From: Rhodothermales bacterium
GTDB taxonomy: Bacteria > Bacteroidota > Rhodothermia > Rhodothermales > Bin80
DNA length: 32,350 bases
Assembly: GCA_022821875.1 (NCBI GenBank)
Contig: JAJECV010000125.1
Span: 1-32,350 of the forward strand
Direction of reading: 5' to 3'
Of this stretch, positions 1 to 10,287 are shown one piece after another. The translations under genes were made by a program, and so were the position numbers. The notes beneath the pieces were generated by a model. That model saw nothing but the letters and a program-made list of their open reading frames with translations. It ran no database searches and had not been told where the DNA came from. Position 1 is the stretch's first letter; each line of letters starts with the position of its first letter.

Positions 1-288
1 ATTTTCTTCGCTGGGTGAACTCTTTGACTTACGTCGTCTCATTTCAAGACGAGCCGCGCGTTTCTTGGATGGATCAGACAGTAACACATCTACATACTCT
101 GATGGATCGTCCACCATCTGTGCAAAAATGACCGCACGAGCTACCGAAAGTGGCTTTCGAGACCACCAGAGGTGTAATGTGGATGGATGACTGTGGCGGA
201 TAGATTTTTCTCGTGCACCAGCCTCATTGATAGATTCAAGTGGTAATGCAGTTTCAATTAATTTCTTACGGTTTTTCTCCAATTGCAT
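1..288 (-). CDS. DUF1156-type DNA methyltransferase, N-terminal 96 codons only (runs off left edge)
   Basis: Manual minus-strand translation from ATG at 288: [96 protein letters not shown]; open to the edge. The 'K.LIE.ALPLE.IN..(A/S)[18 protein letters not shown](A/S)R(R/K)PL..ARAV.FAQ.VDDP' N-terminus is characteristic of DUF1156 proteins. Missing from ORF track because there is no stop in the window. Confidence 0.9.
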   Translation of the reverse strand, partial: MQLEKNRKKLIETALPLESINEAGAREKSIRHSHPSTLHLWWSRKPLSVARAVIFAQMVDDPSEYVDVLLSDPSKKRAARLEMRRRKSKSSPSEEN

Positions 289-583
289 GAGATATACAGG
301 GGGTGACGGTCAATCCGTAGAGACGATCTACATTTTGACCTTTCATGATTTTATTTTGACCAAAGCTGACAGCAAAAAGATCGTCCGCATGATTGCGGAT
401 GATCTTTCTCGCTGGATAGCATTCTTCGAAAGTACTCTGAAGACTGGAAGTACCAAAAGATGCGAATATTACCCGATTATCAAGGGACGGATGAAATGTG
501 GCCAAATAGACACTCAGAGAATCTTTTTTAGGTTCAAAATGAAGGCCTATCTGAGCATTAAGAGGACAGTTGCAGTTAGACAT
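266..583 (-). CDS. Hypothetical small protein (105 aa) between recombinase and DUF1156 gene
   Basis: ORF on the operon strand, 3' end overlaps the DUF1156 start by 23 nt; no recognised domain. Confidence 0.35.
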   Translation of the reverse strand: MSNCNCPLNAQIGLHFEPKKDSLSVYLATFHPSLDNRVIFASFGTSSLQSTFEECYPARKIIRNHADDLFAVSFGQNKIMKGQNVDRLYGLTVTPCISHAIGEKP

Positions 584-689
584 GTCGGGACCTGACGCAA
601 TACCGGTGACGCACTCCTGTTCGCCTCCCTAATATAAAGCTTGGCCATAAAATAGTTGCAATAGAGAAGCCATTGAATGGTGTTTCGTG

Positions 690-1568
690 TCATTTTCCAC
701 AGTTTAGTACGGCTCCTATAGCAGTTCCGATCCGTTCCGCTGCTTCCTCTGTTTCACGGTCACAGACATGTGCATAACGTAAGGTCATGTGCTCCCGACT
801 ATGCCCAAGCAGACGTGCTACAACGGGCAGGGGGACCTTACTGATGACTGCATGGCTGGCAAATGTATGCCGGAGGTCGTGTAGACGGACATCCTCAAGC
901 TGAGCAACTCGCTTCACTTTTCGCCACAGAGATAACTCACTGGAGCGTGGTTTAGAAGTATCATGATGGGACGGAAAGATATAGATGTCACTAACTCTGG
1001 GCTGGCGGGCTAGAATTTCTTGGGATTGGGTGTTAAGGTGAACCGTACGTGATCCAGTTTTACTATCATGCAAATATAGCCTATCTCCATGATATTCAGA
1101 CCACCGCAAATGTATGATCTCCCCCTTGCGGCAGCCGGTAAACAATAGAAGTCGGATAATATCAACTTGCTGTTGACCGGAATCCCGCCCACAATGGGAA
1201 TCTAAAATTTTGTGTAACTGATGAATCTCTGCACGAGAAAGAAATCGAGTCAGCTTAAGGCGCGGATTTCGTTTCAGACCATTCGTAGGATTATTTTGAA
1301 TAAAACCACACTCAATTGCATAATTAAAAATCTGCTTTAATATATCGAGGGCACGATTTGCCCCTCCAGGGGCTGTCAGGCTATAGCGCTCAAACCAATT
1401 CAAAACGTCTACCGATTCAATGTGATCAAGACGCTTGATTCCAAACTCGGGGAGTAGTTGAGTTCGTAAAGCACTGTCTATGCGTGTGCGAGTTGATTTT
1501 TTGCATGGGCTATAACAAATTTTTTTCCAAGCACCAGCTATAAACTCATTTAATGTTGGGGAGCACAT
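690..1568 (-). CDS. Tyrosine recombinase/integrase (copy 2)
   Basis: Catalytic motifs: TGCRKGEI (Arg I), LHDLRHTFASH (HxxR), LLGHSREHMTLRYAHV (His, Tyr nucleophile); N-terminal SAM-like/core-binding region. Confidence 0.93.
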   Translation of the reverse strand: MCSPTLNEFIAGAWKKICYSPCKKSTRTRIDSALRTQLLPEFGIKRLDHIESVDVLNWFERYSLTAPGGANRALDILKQIFNYAIECGFIQNNPTNGLKRNPRLKLTRFLSRAEIHQLHKILDSHCGRDSGQQQVDIIRLLLFTGCRKGEIIHLRWSEYHGDRLYLHDSKTGSRTVHLNTQSQEILARQPRVSDIYIFPSHHDTSKPRSSELSLWRKVKRVAQLEDVRLHDLRHTFASHAVISKVPLPVVARLLGHSREHMTLRYAHVCDRETEEAAERIGTAIGAVLNCGK

Positions 1569-2449
1569 TGGTCAACATCAAGAGCTTTACCAATGGTTTC
1601 GACAGCACTGCGTTCCATTGAATCAGAAAAATGAGTGTACTTGAGTGTCGTACTTGGGTCTAAATGCCCGAGTAAACGCCCAATTGTAAGTAGCGACTCC
1701 CCTTCTCGAAGAGCGAAACTGGCATAATTATGCCTGAGATCATGTAAACGCACATCAGATATTCCAGCCTCATTTCGTACACTTCTCCAGCATCGATATA
1801 GCGTCTCTACAGACAAAGGAGCGGTTTTTCCATTGGCAGGAAACATCCACCTACTTCTGCGTGGTAACGTATCAAGTAGGGAGCGGGCAGAAGAAGAAAG
1901 CCAGACTGTGCGAGGGCCTGTTTTACTGTCCCGTAGAAACAGGTGACCCTCTCGATATTCTGACCAGAGCAATGTGCGAACTTCACTTTGGCGGCAACCG
2001 GTCAAAAGTAACAATCGGATTATCGTAACTGGAAGAGGCGAGCGTGATTCATGAGTGTCCAATATATTGCCGAGCTTGTGAATTTCGTCGAAGGTTAAAA
2101 AACGCTCACGACCAGAGCATGGATAGCGCCGGATTCTAGAGCATGGATTACTATTGAATGTCCGATAACCGTGAATTTCTGCCTGACGCATGATCAGGGA
2201 TAGGATGGATAGAGAGCGGTTAGCAGCAGCGGGTTTTTCATGTAGATTCGTGAACCACTGTTGTACATCTTGTCGGGTTATCTCACTGACAGATTGTCTT
2301 TGGAATGCCGGTAGAATCTGATTGCGAAGGTGTGACCGGTTCACTTTTAGAGTACTCGGCTTCCAAATGCGCTGATGATGGCGAAATACCATCTCGGTGA
2401 ATACCTCGAAGCAAGTATTCTCAGGATTTTTTTTGGATTCAGCGATCAC
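1550..2449 (-). CDS. Tyrosine recombinase/integrase (copy 1)
   Basis: Catalytic motifs: TGCRQSEVRTLLW, LHDLRHNYASFA, LLGHLDPSTTLKYTHF; overlaps the start of copy 2 by 19 nt. Confidence 0.93.
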   Translation of the reverse strand: MIAESKKNPENTCFEVFTEMVFRHHQRIWKPSTLKVNRSHLRNQILPAFQRQSVSEITRQDVQQWFTNLHEKPAAANRSLSILSLIMRQAEIHGYRTFNSNPCSRIRRYPCSGRERFLTFDEIHKLGNILDTHESRSPLPVTIIRLLLLTGCRQSEVRTLLWSEYREGHLFLRDSKTGPRTVWLSSSARSLLDTLPRRSRWMFPANGKTAPLSVETLYRCWRSVRNEAGISDVRLHDLRHNYASFALREGESLLTIGRLLGHLDPSTTLKYTHFSDSMERSAVETIGKALDVDQCAPQH

Positions 2450-2457
2450 GTAGAAGA

Positions 2458-5400
2458 CTATTTTGATTCAAATCCTTGTTTCTCAAAGCCCAATGTTCGG
2501 CAGTTTTCCAGTACTGTCCTTTCGGTATCAATAGGTGTTCCGTTTGGTATATGAGCAGTAATCTCTAAAGATACGGATACATCAGCATTTTCAAGTTTTA
2601 TTAGATGAGATATCACCTCCTCTACGATTTGTCCAGCGTCGCTACCGGCTCGAGTGGTATCAAGGGCTTTAGATCCATAAAATCGCTTATTGAGTTTTTG
2701 TTGATCTGGCGGAGGCTTGATAATTGGAGGCTTAGGTGGTTTTGTCCCTCCATCTCCGCCATTGATCAACTGCTGTTGAATTGCCGTACTGGATTTTACC
2801 AGTAAACTTGTTGTGTAAATGTCGGAAATGGCAATTGCCTCCTGTGTTCTCAGTCCGAAATACTTACCTGTTCCTTCGTCAAAACTGTCGGCATACGCGA
2901 AACTTTCATTATCTCCGCCGATCAGACTCAAGCCATTCTCAATAGATTGGAGCAATACTGTTGAGTCCCGAAGTCTCTGTAGATAGGGGTACTTAGCAAA
3001 GTATTCAACTAATTGCCGAATTTCTACATGGTTGCCGTTCCATAAGGGTACTCGGTCAAGTTCCATTTTGAGACGTGTACCAGCAAAGCTCGCCACCATA
3101 TACTCCTCCCTCTGCAAACGCTGAGAAACACGTTCGGCCAGCCCTCCATGTCCCCGCAAACGCATTGCTTCCCATGTAATGGGTTCGGTAGGGTCTGATT
3201 GGACAGGTACAAGCAGCCAGTGATAGGTTTCCGGTATTTGGACAGTTACTGCTTCTGCGGATGAGTCCCGTCGTTGTTTTGCTTGCTTAAGTTGCTGCCC
3301 AGACAAATTAAGTTCTTCACCTTCCTCCACGATGGACTTCCACGCAAGATAGCGACGAGTAGCTTCTTGCAGATCCTGTAATCGGGTTTGATCAGGGGCA
3401 AGAAAGATAAGCGCATTGCGATATTGGCGAGGAGAAGTGCCACGACTCTCTAAAATCTCTTTTGCGTGGATTTCTGCTTTCGAGTCACCATCTTTGTGAT
3501 AGACATGGTCAATTCCCAGTACCACTAACCTAGTTTCAAGGGTATCTTGTACGTCATGTCCAGTTTTCGGAGCAACATGGATACTCCCGAAACCACCTCT
3601 GTTAGTGAGTGCACTACGTAACTGTGATTCTATCTCAGATTGTACCCGATCAGGTTCCCGTGCAAACTGTTCTGCACGATCAGCGGCAAGTTTTCCTACT
3701 GTTGGCCTCGTATCATACCAGTAATTTTGTCCATCTTGGTAAAGATATGTGGAATCTGCCGCCAATCTTCTCAGTGCATCACCAAAAACAGCCTGCTGTT
3801 CACCCGGCAGGATACAACCCAACTTAATACGACGATCTTCAATTCCCCGGTGTGCTGATCCAGCGATTGGAGCTGAACCAAGGTAAATCGTTCTGGCAAC
3901 ACGACGACAAGCCGAATATTTGCCTAGACCCGATACCTCGGAATCAATTTTAGAGGGAAGTGATTGAGGCCCGTCTACATCTTTTTCAATGATCGGTGTC
4001 CAGTTATCGGACAGGTAACGAGTTAGTTCCGAAAGCACCTGATGTTCGTCAATTGCAATAGAAGCAGGTAGTATAAGAGGACTCTGATCCCCCCTTTCCC
4101 AGAGATTGTGGATAACAGCTGCCATCAACCGAAGGACTCCACGTGTCCGTTGAAATCGTACAAGTGTTGACCAGTCGTTGTATAGTCGGTCAAACACCTC
4201 AGGATGGATTGGGTATGCGTCCCGAATGCGCTTTTCATAGTCGGATTCTCGGCATTCAAGGGGAAAATCTTTGGAATTTCGGCGATAGAGTTCGACAAAT
4301 TCACGAGCGACTAAATCCCTGTCTTTAGACTGATCCGGATCTGTAAACGGTTGAAACAGTCGTCGTCGTACGATTTCAAATCCCTCGTCCGCACTTGCAG
4401 GCCTCCACGAGGATTCTATACGCCCAACTACATTACAGAGTCGATCCAGCGCTTCTCGACCACGCTGCCCTCCAACCTCAAGGTCATCCGCCTGCTGAAA
4501 TGGGGATGTTGAGGAATCTGATGCAGGTAGGCTCACAACTAGGAGGCAATTTTTAACTCCTTTTGCTGCTTCAGTGAGCGCCTGAGCAAATGTAAACTGA
4601 GTTTCAAAGCTACCAGCAGGCAAGTCACTCTGATCATGGAGTTGGCGCGCGTAAGCAACCCACTCGTCAATAAGAATGAGGCAAGGACCATAATCTGTTA
4701 GCAAATGGCGTAGCCTATCCCCAGGGCTCGTTGCAAGTTCGTCGTCTTTGGCAATCAACTGATATGCTTCCGCTCCTCCAAGCTGCCATGCAAGTTCTCC
4801 CCACAGAGTTCGTACAATTGTACCGTCGGATTTAGATACGGGGTTACCTGGAGAAATTTTATTGCCGACTAGAACCACACGCTTAACAGTCGGGAGTGCG
4901 GAAATATCAAGATTCCGCAGAATCACATCAACTCCTTCAAGCTGGTTCAGTCCAGTACCAGAAAACAGATGGTAGAGGGCTAGCATAGAGTGAGTCTTTC
5001 CACCACCAAAATTAGTCTGGAGCTGCACAACGGGATCCCCGCCCTTGCCAGTTATACGGAGGACAGAGCCGGATAGAATATCCCTGAGGCTATCCGTTAA
5101 GTATGTACGGCGGAAGAACTCAACTGGATCAAGGTATTCATTACTCCCTTCTCCCATATGAACTTGCCAGAGATCTGCGGCGAATTCTGCTTGTTGATAG
5201 TGTCCATTTGCTACATCTTTGTGAGGCGTGGCCACTAAACGCCATGGCTTCAGAGAAGAAGATGCTTTCCCAACAGCAGATGTGATTTTGCGTCGTTCAC
5301 TTCGCATCTGTTGGTCAAAGCGAGTACGGAGAAGTTCTAGTCGGAGTTTTTCAATTTCTGCAGATTGAGGTGCGGAAATTGAGGTTAATAGCCGTCCAGT

Positions 5401-5745
5401 TGTGTCAAGAACCCGGAGCGCATCATCACCTGAAAATTGTTCTTGATGTGCCCACTTATTACGATGCTCAAGTAATTCACTTACAAAACTACGTTCTGCT
5501 GGTCCGAGAGTTACACGGAATACATCACGCCAGGTTGCCATCATAATTTTGAGCAATGCCGCTACATCCCATTCATTAACAGGATGGTCGCCAATCTGAG
5601 GGTCCTCGACAAACCGGCGTAGAGTAGAGGTGTCTACCTTGTTTGATTTGATTGCAGCATGGATTTCGCGATCCACGAAGGGACCGAGTCCATCTTTTAG
5701 AAGGGTAAGCGCTTTTCCAACGCGCTCGTAATTCGTTAACGCCAT
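2458..5745 (-). CDS. DUF499 domain-containing AAA+ ATPase (anti-phage-associated family)
   Basis: 1095 aa; Walker A GGGKTHSMLALYHL, Walker B CLILIDEWVAYARQL; overall sequence typical of DUF499 proteins; 42 bp downstream of helicase and 8 bp upstream of recombinase. Confidence 0.88.
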   Translation of the reverse strand: MALTNYERVGKALTLLKDGLGPFVDREIHAAIKSNKVDTSTLRRFVEDPQIGDHPVNEWDVAALLKIMMATWRDVFRVTLGPAERSFVSELLEHRNKWAHQEQFSGDDALRVLDTTGRLLTSISAPQSAEIEKLRLELLRTRFDQQMRSERRKITSAVGKASSSLKPWRLVATPHKDVANGHYQQAEFAADLWQVHMGEGSNEYLDPVEFFRRTYLTDSLRDILSGSVLRITGKGGDPVVQLQTNFGGGKTHSMLALYHLFSGTGLNQLEGVDVILRNLDISALPTVKRVVLVGNKISPGNPVSKSDGTIVRTLWGELAWQLGGAEAYQLIAKDDELATSPGDRLRHLLTDYGPCLILIDEWVAYARQLHDQSDLPAGSFETQFTFAQALTEAAKGVKNCLLVVSLPASDSSTSPFQQADDLEVGGQRGREALDRLCNVVGRIESSWRPASADEGFEIVRRRLFQPFTDPDQSKDRDLVAREFVELYRRNSKDFPLECRESDYEKRIRDAYPIHPEVFDRLYNDWSTLVRFQRTRGVLRLMAAVIHNLWERGDQSPLILPASIAIDEHQVLSELTRYLSDNWTPIIEKDVDGPQSLPSKIDSEVSGLGKYSACRRVARTIYLGSAPIAGSAHRGIEDRRIKLGCILPGEQQAVFGDALRRLAADSTYLYQDGQNYWYDTRPTVGKLAADRAEQFAREPDRVQSEIESQLRSALTNRGGFGSIHVAPKTGHDVQDTLETRLVVLGIDHVYHKDGDSKAEIHAKEILESRGTSPRQYRNALIFLAPDQTRLQDLQEATRRYLAWKSIVEEGEELNLSGQQLKQAKQRRDSSAEAVTVQIPETYHWLLVPVQSDPTEPITWEAMRLRGHGGLAERVSQRLQREEYMVASFAGTRLKMELDRVPLWNGNHVEIRQLVEYFAKYPYLQRLRDSTVLLQSIENGLSLIGGDNESFAYADSFDEGTGKYFGLRTQEAIAISDIYTTSLLVKSSTAIQQQLINGGDGGTKPPKPPIIKPPPDQQKLNKRFYGSKALDTTRAGSDAGQIVEEVISHLIKLENADVSVSLEITAHIPNGTPIDTERTVLENCRTLGFEKQGFESK

Positions 5746-5787
5746 TTTAGGAATAACTCAGTGCCTGAGGGTAAAATCGAAGTGTTG

Positions 5788-8700
5788 TTAGGCCGTGATA
5801 TGCTGTTCTTTAAGAGGGTCGCTGGCTTTACTCAGCAATGTTTTCAAGTTATACTTAACACTCGTGACCCCAAAATCAGGTTCGCACCGGAAAGGAGTCC
5901 TAATGTAAGAGATTTTCGGAGTTTCGTCATGGTAAAACTGGACGATTGCAAGGATGAACTGGTCTGGCTTATTCAGAGAATAGAGGATCTCATTGTGCGT
6001 CACGGTGATATCCTCAGCATCACTTCTTCGCCCTTTGACTTCAATAAACCTAAGTTCCCCCGTCTTGGGATCACGGCTCTCAATATCGTAGCCAAGTTTT
6101 TCAAACTCACGGTCAGTCGGTTGGAAGCCAAGCTTACGCTCGGTTTCCATGATGATCTCCCTTGCTTTTGCAGCAACGACTAGAGTATCAACCCTTTTAG
6201 GTCTGATCTGCCCGGTCATTTTATCAATCAGGCCTTGAGGGATCACTAACAATCCTCCGAGTACAACTGGCGGAAGTGATGAAATTTGAGAATCTCGATC
6301 TAGCTGCTCCATCCGATTTTTCAATCTTGCGTATAACTTGTCGGCTCGTTGCCGTGCCTCGCTCCAATGCAGTCGCGCATTCACCTTACCAGCTTTTTCA
6401 TCCAACTTAAGTTGTTCAGATCTATTATCCCAGAAGCCGATCTCTCTAGTCAGTCGCTCCTTAACCGCGCTTCTGGTTTTTTCAACAAGTTCCAATTTAG
6501 CCGCCTTAACCTCACCAAGATGGACTGGGACTATATTTTCTATGGCATGTATCTGAGCTTTCTTCTCTAGATCCCGGTTGATCCACGAACATTCAGGTCT
6601 CTTGAGGATTTTGTGAACAGTTGGATCTTCTTCAGTCAGTGGGCGATAGTCAAGATATGGTGCGTATTGCAGGTGGCGCGGCTTGTTCTCTGTGTCAATT
6701 TCGACATAAAGCACTTTTTCCGAGATTGTTTGGCGCTCACGATCATTAATCTGGTTTCCATCCTGAATCACATGCCTAATGGAGAAAAGGACACGAGGTG
6801 TGGTGCTGGAATCTTTATCGTCAACAAGTATCGCTCCCCTTTTTAATAAATTGCGATCTCGCTCAAGAGTTAAATCCATGACAGCATTGAGCAACGGATG
6901 TCCGGGACTGACAAATGCTGCAGGAGGCTTCCCCTGTGGCTTGGATACTAACGATTTTTCAAATGCAATTCGCTCGTAGCGGCGTAATACCGGACTTCCC
7001 GTCCCAATTTGCCGATCACGATTTCTCACGGATTCTGGTACATGCTTTACTTCATAGCGATGGGGCTCACGTTGCTGTATGCGTCCTCCAAGCCTTTTGA
7101 ATGCTTCAAGGAAAAACGATTCAATGTAATGCGGCTGGAGGCGGCGGGCTTCTGCACGCTCCATTTCGTCACGAACTCGTTGCACTCGGGAGACATCCAT
7201 TGCATCAACCACCAACTGGTGCTCATCCAGCAATGCTTGAATCCTGTTGGAATCAAAAGTTTGATCAATGATCTTCGTAAGGCGTGCACGGACATCCGGC
7301 TGCTCTCCGTACCGAATTGCTTGCAGAAGCAGATCACGAAGAGGCTGTCCTTCAAATTCAAGTTTCCCCAAAACATCAAATACCCGCCCCCCGAGTGCTT
7401 TTCGTGCTTGATCTAGTTTCTCCAGTAGCCTCCGATATACATCCCCCTCCCGGGTATCGTCTGCGACTAAATTCCATAGATGACATACTTCTGTTTGTCC
7501 AATTCGGTGAATGCGGCCAAATCGCTGCTCTAATCGGTTCGGATTCCATGGAAGATCGTAGTTGACCATAAGATGTGCTCGCTGTAGATTGATACCTTCG
7601 CCGGCGGCATCAGTGGCCAATAAAATCTGGACTTCTGGGTTGTGCCGAAATGCTTCCTGTATGGCTAGCCTTTCTTCTCGCCCTACACTTCCATGAATCA
7701 CTTTTATAGCTTCTGGGCGTCCGATTCGCGTAGTGATTCGCTGATGTAGGTAATTGAGGGTGTCTCGGTGTTCAGTGAAGACAACCATCTTCCTTCCTCG
7801 AACGTCTCCCGAATGACCGTGGGACAAACTTTCGTGCCCAGTTTCTCGTCCATTGATGTCAGTCGATGGAACTGCGAAAATTTCATCCAGGATGGATGCC
7901 AACTCGTTCCATTTTGTGTCTTTACCAGAGCGGCGTACGTTCAATGCGTGTGATTCCAAGTCTTTGAGGGTATTGATTTCTGATTCAAGTTCCCTGATCG
8001 ATTGTGCAGCAGTTGCCAGATCAAGGATGTCTGATTCAACATCTTCAAACTCCTGCTCAGGTATGTCCTCAAGATCCTCAATCTGATCTGAATCCAGATC
8101 CTTAGTTTTCCAATCAATACTTACTTGGCTTCCTCTTTGTATCAGTCGTAATTCTCCAATTCGACTTTCAAGACGTTGCCGACGTCTTTGAAGAGACCGA
8201 TATATGGCCTCTGGTGAGGATGCGAGGCGTCTCTGAAGCATAGTGAGTGCAAATCCAACCGTTCCAGCTCTTTTATCATTTCCAAGTGCATCTATCCGGG
8301 AAAATTCTTCGCGCACATAAAACGTTACGGCTTTATACAGATAGGCTTCCTCATCTGATAGTTGGTAGGTCACAGTATAAGCTCGGCGTTCTGGAAAAAG
8401 AGGCTTACCGTCGAATTTCAGAAGTTTTTCTTTAACCATTCTACGCATCAGATCTGACACATCCGATGTATGGACACCATCCCGGAAGCGGCCTTCAAAT
8501 CGGTCACCATCAAGCAAAGCCATAAAGAGTTGAAAGTCCGTTTCTTTCCCATTATGCGGGGTGGCGGTCATGAGTAAGAGGTTGCGAGTCAGACCAGAAA
8601 GGAGTTGACCAAGGCGATAGCGTTTGGTGTACTTGATTTCGCCACCCCAGAATGTTGCGGACATTTTGTGGGCTTCATCGCAGACGACCAAATCCCACTC

Positions 8701-9381
8701 AGCATCAGGGGCTTTTAGTTTTTCCTGAACTTTTTCGTCGCGAGAAAGCTTGTCAAGTCGGGCGATTACTAAATTCGCCTCAAGGAACCAGTTGTGGGTA
8801 TGTGCAGCTTCAAGCTTGTCATTCGTCAGGATGTTAAAATGGAGATGGAACCGTTGGTATAATTCATCCTGCCACTGCTCAGCTAAGCTACCAGGGCAAA
8901 CTATGAGACATCGTTCCAGATCACCGCGAGCAATCAACTCCCTGATTAGAAGTCCAGCCATAATGGTTTTACCCGCGCCTGGATCATCTGCGAGAAGAAA
9001 TCTCAGCGGCTGGCGTGGAAGCATTTCTTCATAGACTGCCGTGATTTGGTGAGGTAGAGGATCTACGACAGATGTATGAATTGCCATTAATGGGTCAAAC
9101 AAATGAGCGAGACGGATGCGCTGAGCCTCGGAGACTAAGCGGAATTTCGCTCCATCTCCATCGAAACTCCATGGCCGTCCCTGTGTGACGATTTTCAGTC
9201 GTTTTTCGTCATCACGACAGAGCAATTCATTTGCAACGTCACCCGAAGCAGATTTATAAGTCAGTTCTATTGCACTTGAACCGTACCATTCGACACTAAT
9301 GACCGTGACGGGAGCATCGGGTAGTATTCCCGATACCGTACAGGCCGATTTTAGATCTTCAAGACGCACATTACACTCCAT
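5788..9381 (-). CDS. SNF2/DEAD-like helicase with C-terminal DUF3883-like domain
   Basis: Motif I LLADDPGAGKTIMAGLLI, motif II VVCDEAHKMS, motif III LLMTATPHNG, motif VI NRLEQRFGRIHRIGQ; C-terminus GYDIESRDPKTGELRFIEVKGR resembles DUF3883. ORF track starts at GTG 9390; the ATG at 9381 fits the predicted promoter better. Confidence 0.9.
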   Translation of the reverse strand: MECNVRLEDLKSACTVSGILPDAPVTVISVEWYGSSAIELTYKSASGDVANELLCRDDEKRLKIVTQGRPWSFDGDGAKFRLVSEAQRIRLAHLFDPLMAIHTSVVDPLPHQITAVYEEMLPRQPLRFLLADDPGAGKTIMAGLLIRELIARGDLERCLIVCPGSLAEQWQDELYQRFHLHFNILTNDKLEAAHTHNWFLEANLVIARLDKLSRDEKVQEKLKAPDAEWDLVVCDEAHKMSATFWGGEIKYTKRYRLGQLLSGLTRNLLLMTATPHNGKETDFQLFMALLDGDRFEGRFRDGVHTSDVSDLMRRMVKEKLLKFDGKPLFPERRAYTVTYQLSDEEAYLYKAVTFYVREEFSRIDALGNDKRAGTVGFALTMLQRRLASSPEAIYRSLQRRRQRLESRIGELRLIQRGSQVSIDWKTKDLDSDQIEDLEDIPEQEFEDVESDILDLATAAQSIRELESEINTLKDLESHALNVRRSGKDTKWNELASILDEIFAVPSTDINGRETGHESLSHGHSGDVRGRKMVVFTEHRDTLNYLHQRITTRIGRPEAIKVIHGSVGREERLAIQEAFRHNPEVQILLATDAAGEGINLQRAHLMVNYDLPWNPNRLEQRFGRIHRIGQTEVCHLWNLVADDTREGDVYRRLLEKLDQARKALGGRVFDVLGKLEFEGQPLRDLLLQAIRYGEQPDVRARLTKIIDQTFDSNRIQALLDEHQLVVDAMDVSRVQRVRDEMERAEARRLQPHYIESFFLEAFKRLGGRIQQREPHRYEVKHVPESVRNRDRQIGTGSPVLRRYERIAFEKSLVSKPQGKPPAAFVSPGHPLLNAVMDLTLERDRNLLKRGAILVDDKDSSTTPRVLFSIRHVIQDGNQINDRERQTISEKVLYVEIDTENKPRHLQYAPYLDYRPLTEEDPTVHKILKRPECSWINRDLEKKAQIHAIENIVPVHLGEVKAAKLELVEKTRSAVKERLTREIGFWDNRSEQLKLDEKAGKVNARLHWSEARQRADKLYARLKNRMEQLDRDSQISSLPPVVLGGLLVIPQGLIDKMTGQIRPKRVDTLVVAAKAREIIMETERKLGFQPTDREFEKLGYDIESRDPKTGELRFIEVKGRRSDAEDITVTHNEILYSLNKPDQFILAIVQFYHDETPKISYIRTPFRCEPDFGVTSVKYNLKTLLSKASDPLKEQHITA

Positions 9382-9393
9382 TGTTGGCACAAA

Positions 9394-9423
9394 TATACAA
9401 CGAACTTACCACACAACTGTCAA
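9394..9423 (-). promoter_or_regulatory. Predicted sigma70-like promoter of helicase-DUF499-recombinase-DUF1156 operon
   Basis: Minus strand TTGACA (9423-9418), 18 bp spacer, TGTATA (9399-9394), just upstream of the helicase start. Confidence 0.55.
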
Positions 9424-10287
9424 GCCCGCTGAAGGTGATGATGAAACTGCAGTATCTGATCGGGCTCCAATCCGCTCAGTGCTTTGTCTATCACGGTACT
9501 CAGACAGCGTTGTGCCCAGACGCATATTCCCCAAAAGCAGGGTACCGCTGTGTAGAGAGCCACATTCTCAGGAATCGTCACCATCATGGCGGAACCGAGT
9601 CCGCGACTCCTCAAATCATCCAGAACCGCTTTCATTCAGGATCCATCTTGCGGGCCGCACTTGGTCATCGTCACAGTGCGGTGATGCCTCTAAGATTGAC
9701 ATCGACTCCAATTAAAACATGCAATCCCAGTACATACGCGGGCTAGTGCCACAAATAGACAATGGTCTCGGTATGTCAGTCCTGATTCTGCAGTATAGCT
9801 GCCGCAGATTCTAAAGAAGAAGCGGGATCTAACGGCGCTTCAACGATATTGAGAAACTGACCGGGCTCCGCGGGAGCAGGCAGATCCAGAGTAGATGCCG
9901 CAGGTACGACAGAAGTGTGCTCGGTCAGCATGCGAAGGACATCCGCATAATGCCGAGGCCAGTTCTAAATGTAGTTCCTGAGAAGTTGGATTCTCTTGAA
10001 ATGGCGGAGATGGGGGGTGTTGTAAGTGCATAATTTTAAGTGAATAGGATTACACTTCCAAACTTCAACTAACAATGGTGCATCTCCGATCTTGCATTGG
10101 CAGGTAACCCGACGTATTGGAGTTATATCTAAATGATAATGCAGTATAAGTGACAGCATCTGAAACTAATCATTGCAAGTGTCATTATAGGTCATGTAAT
10201 ACTTGACAGTTCTATTTTGAACTTGGCTCTAAGGGGGCGGGTTGTCGGAGATTTGCTTATCTTGTTTGCCAGACTGAAGCACAGATC

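Noticed and set aside
227-595. Plus-strand ORF of 122 aa
   Set aside because: Antisense to the operon and overlapping the DUF1156 start; no recognisable domain.
5761-9034. Numerous plus-strand ORFs antisense to the helicase and DUF499 genes
   Set aside because: Long conserved minus-strand proteins explain this region; antisense ORFs have no domain features.
9420-9635. 71-aa minus ORF, vaguely MarR/GNAT-like at the C-terminus
   Set aside because: Similarity too weak and ORF too short to call.
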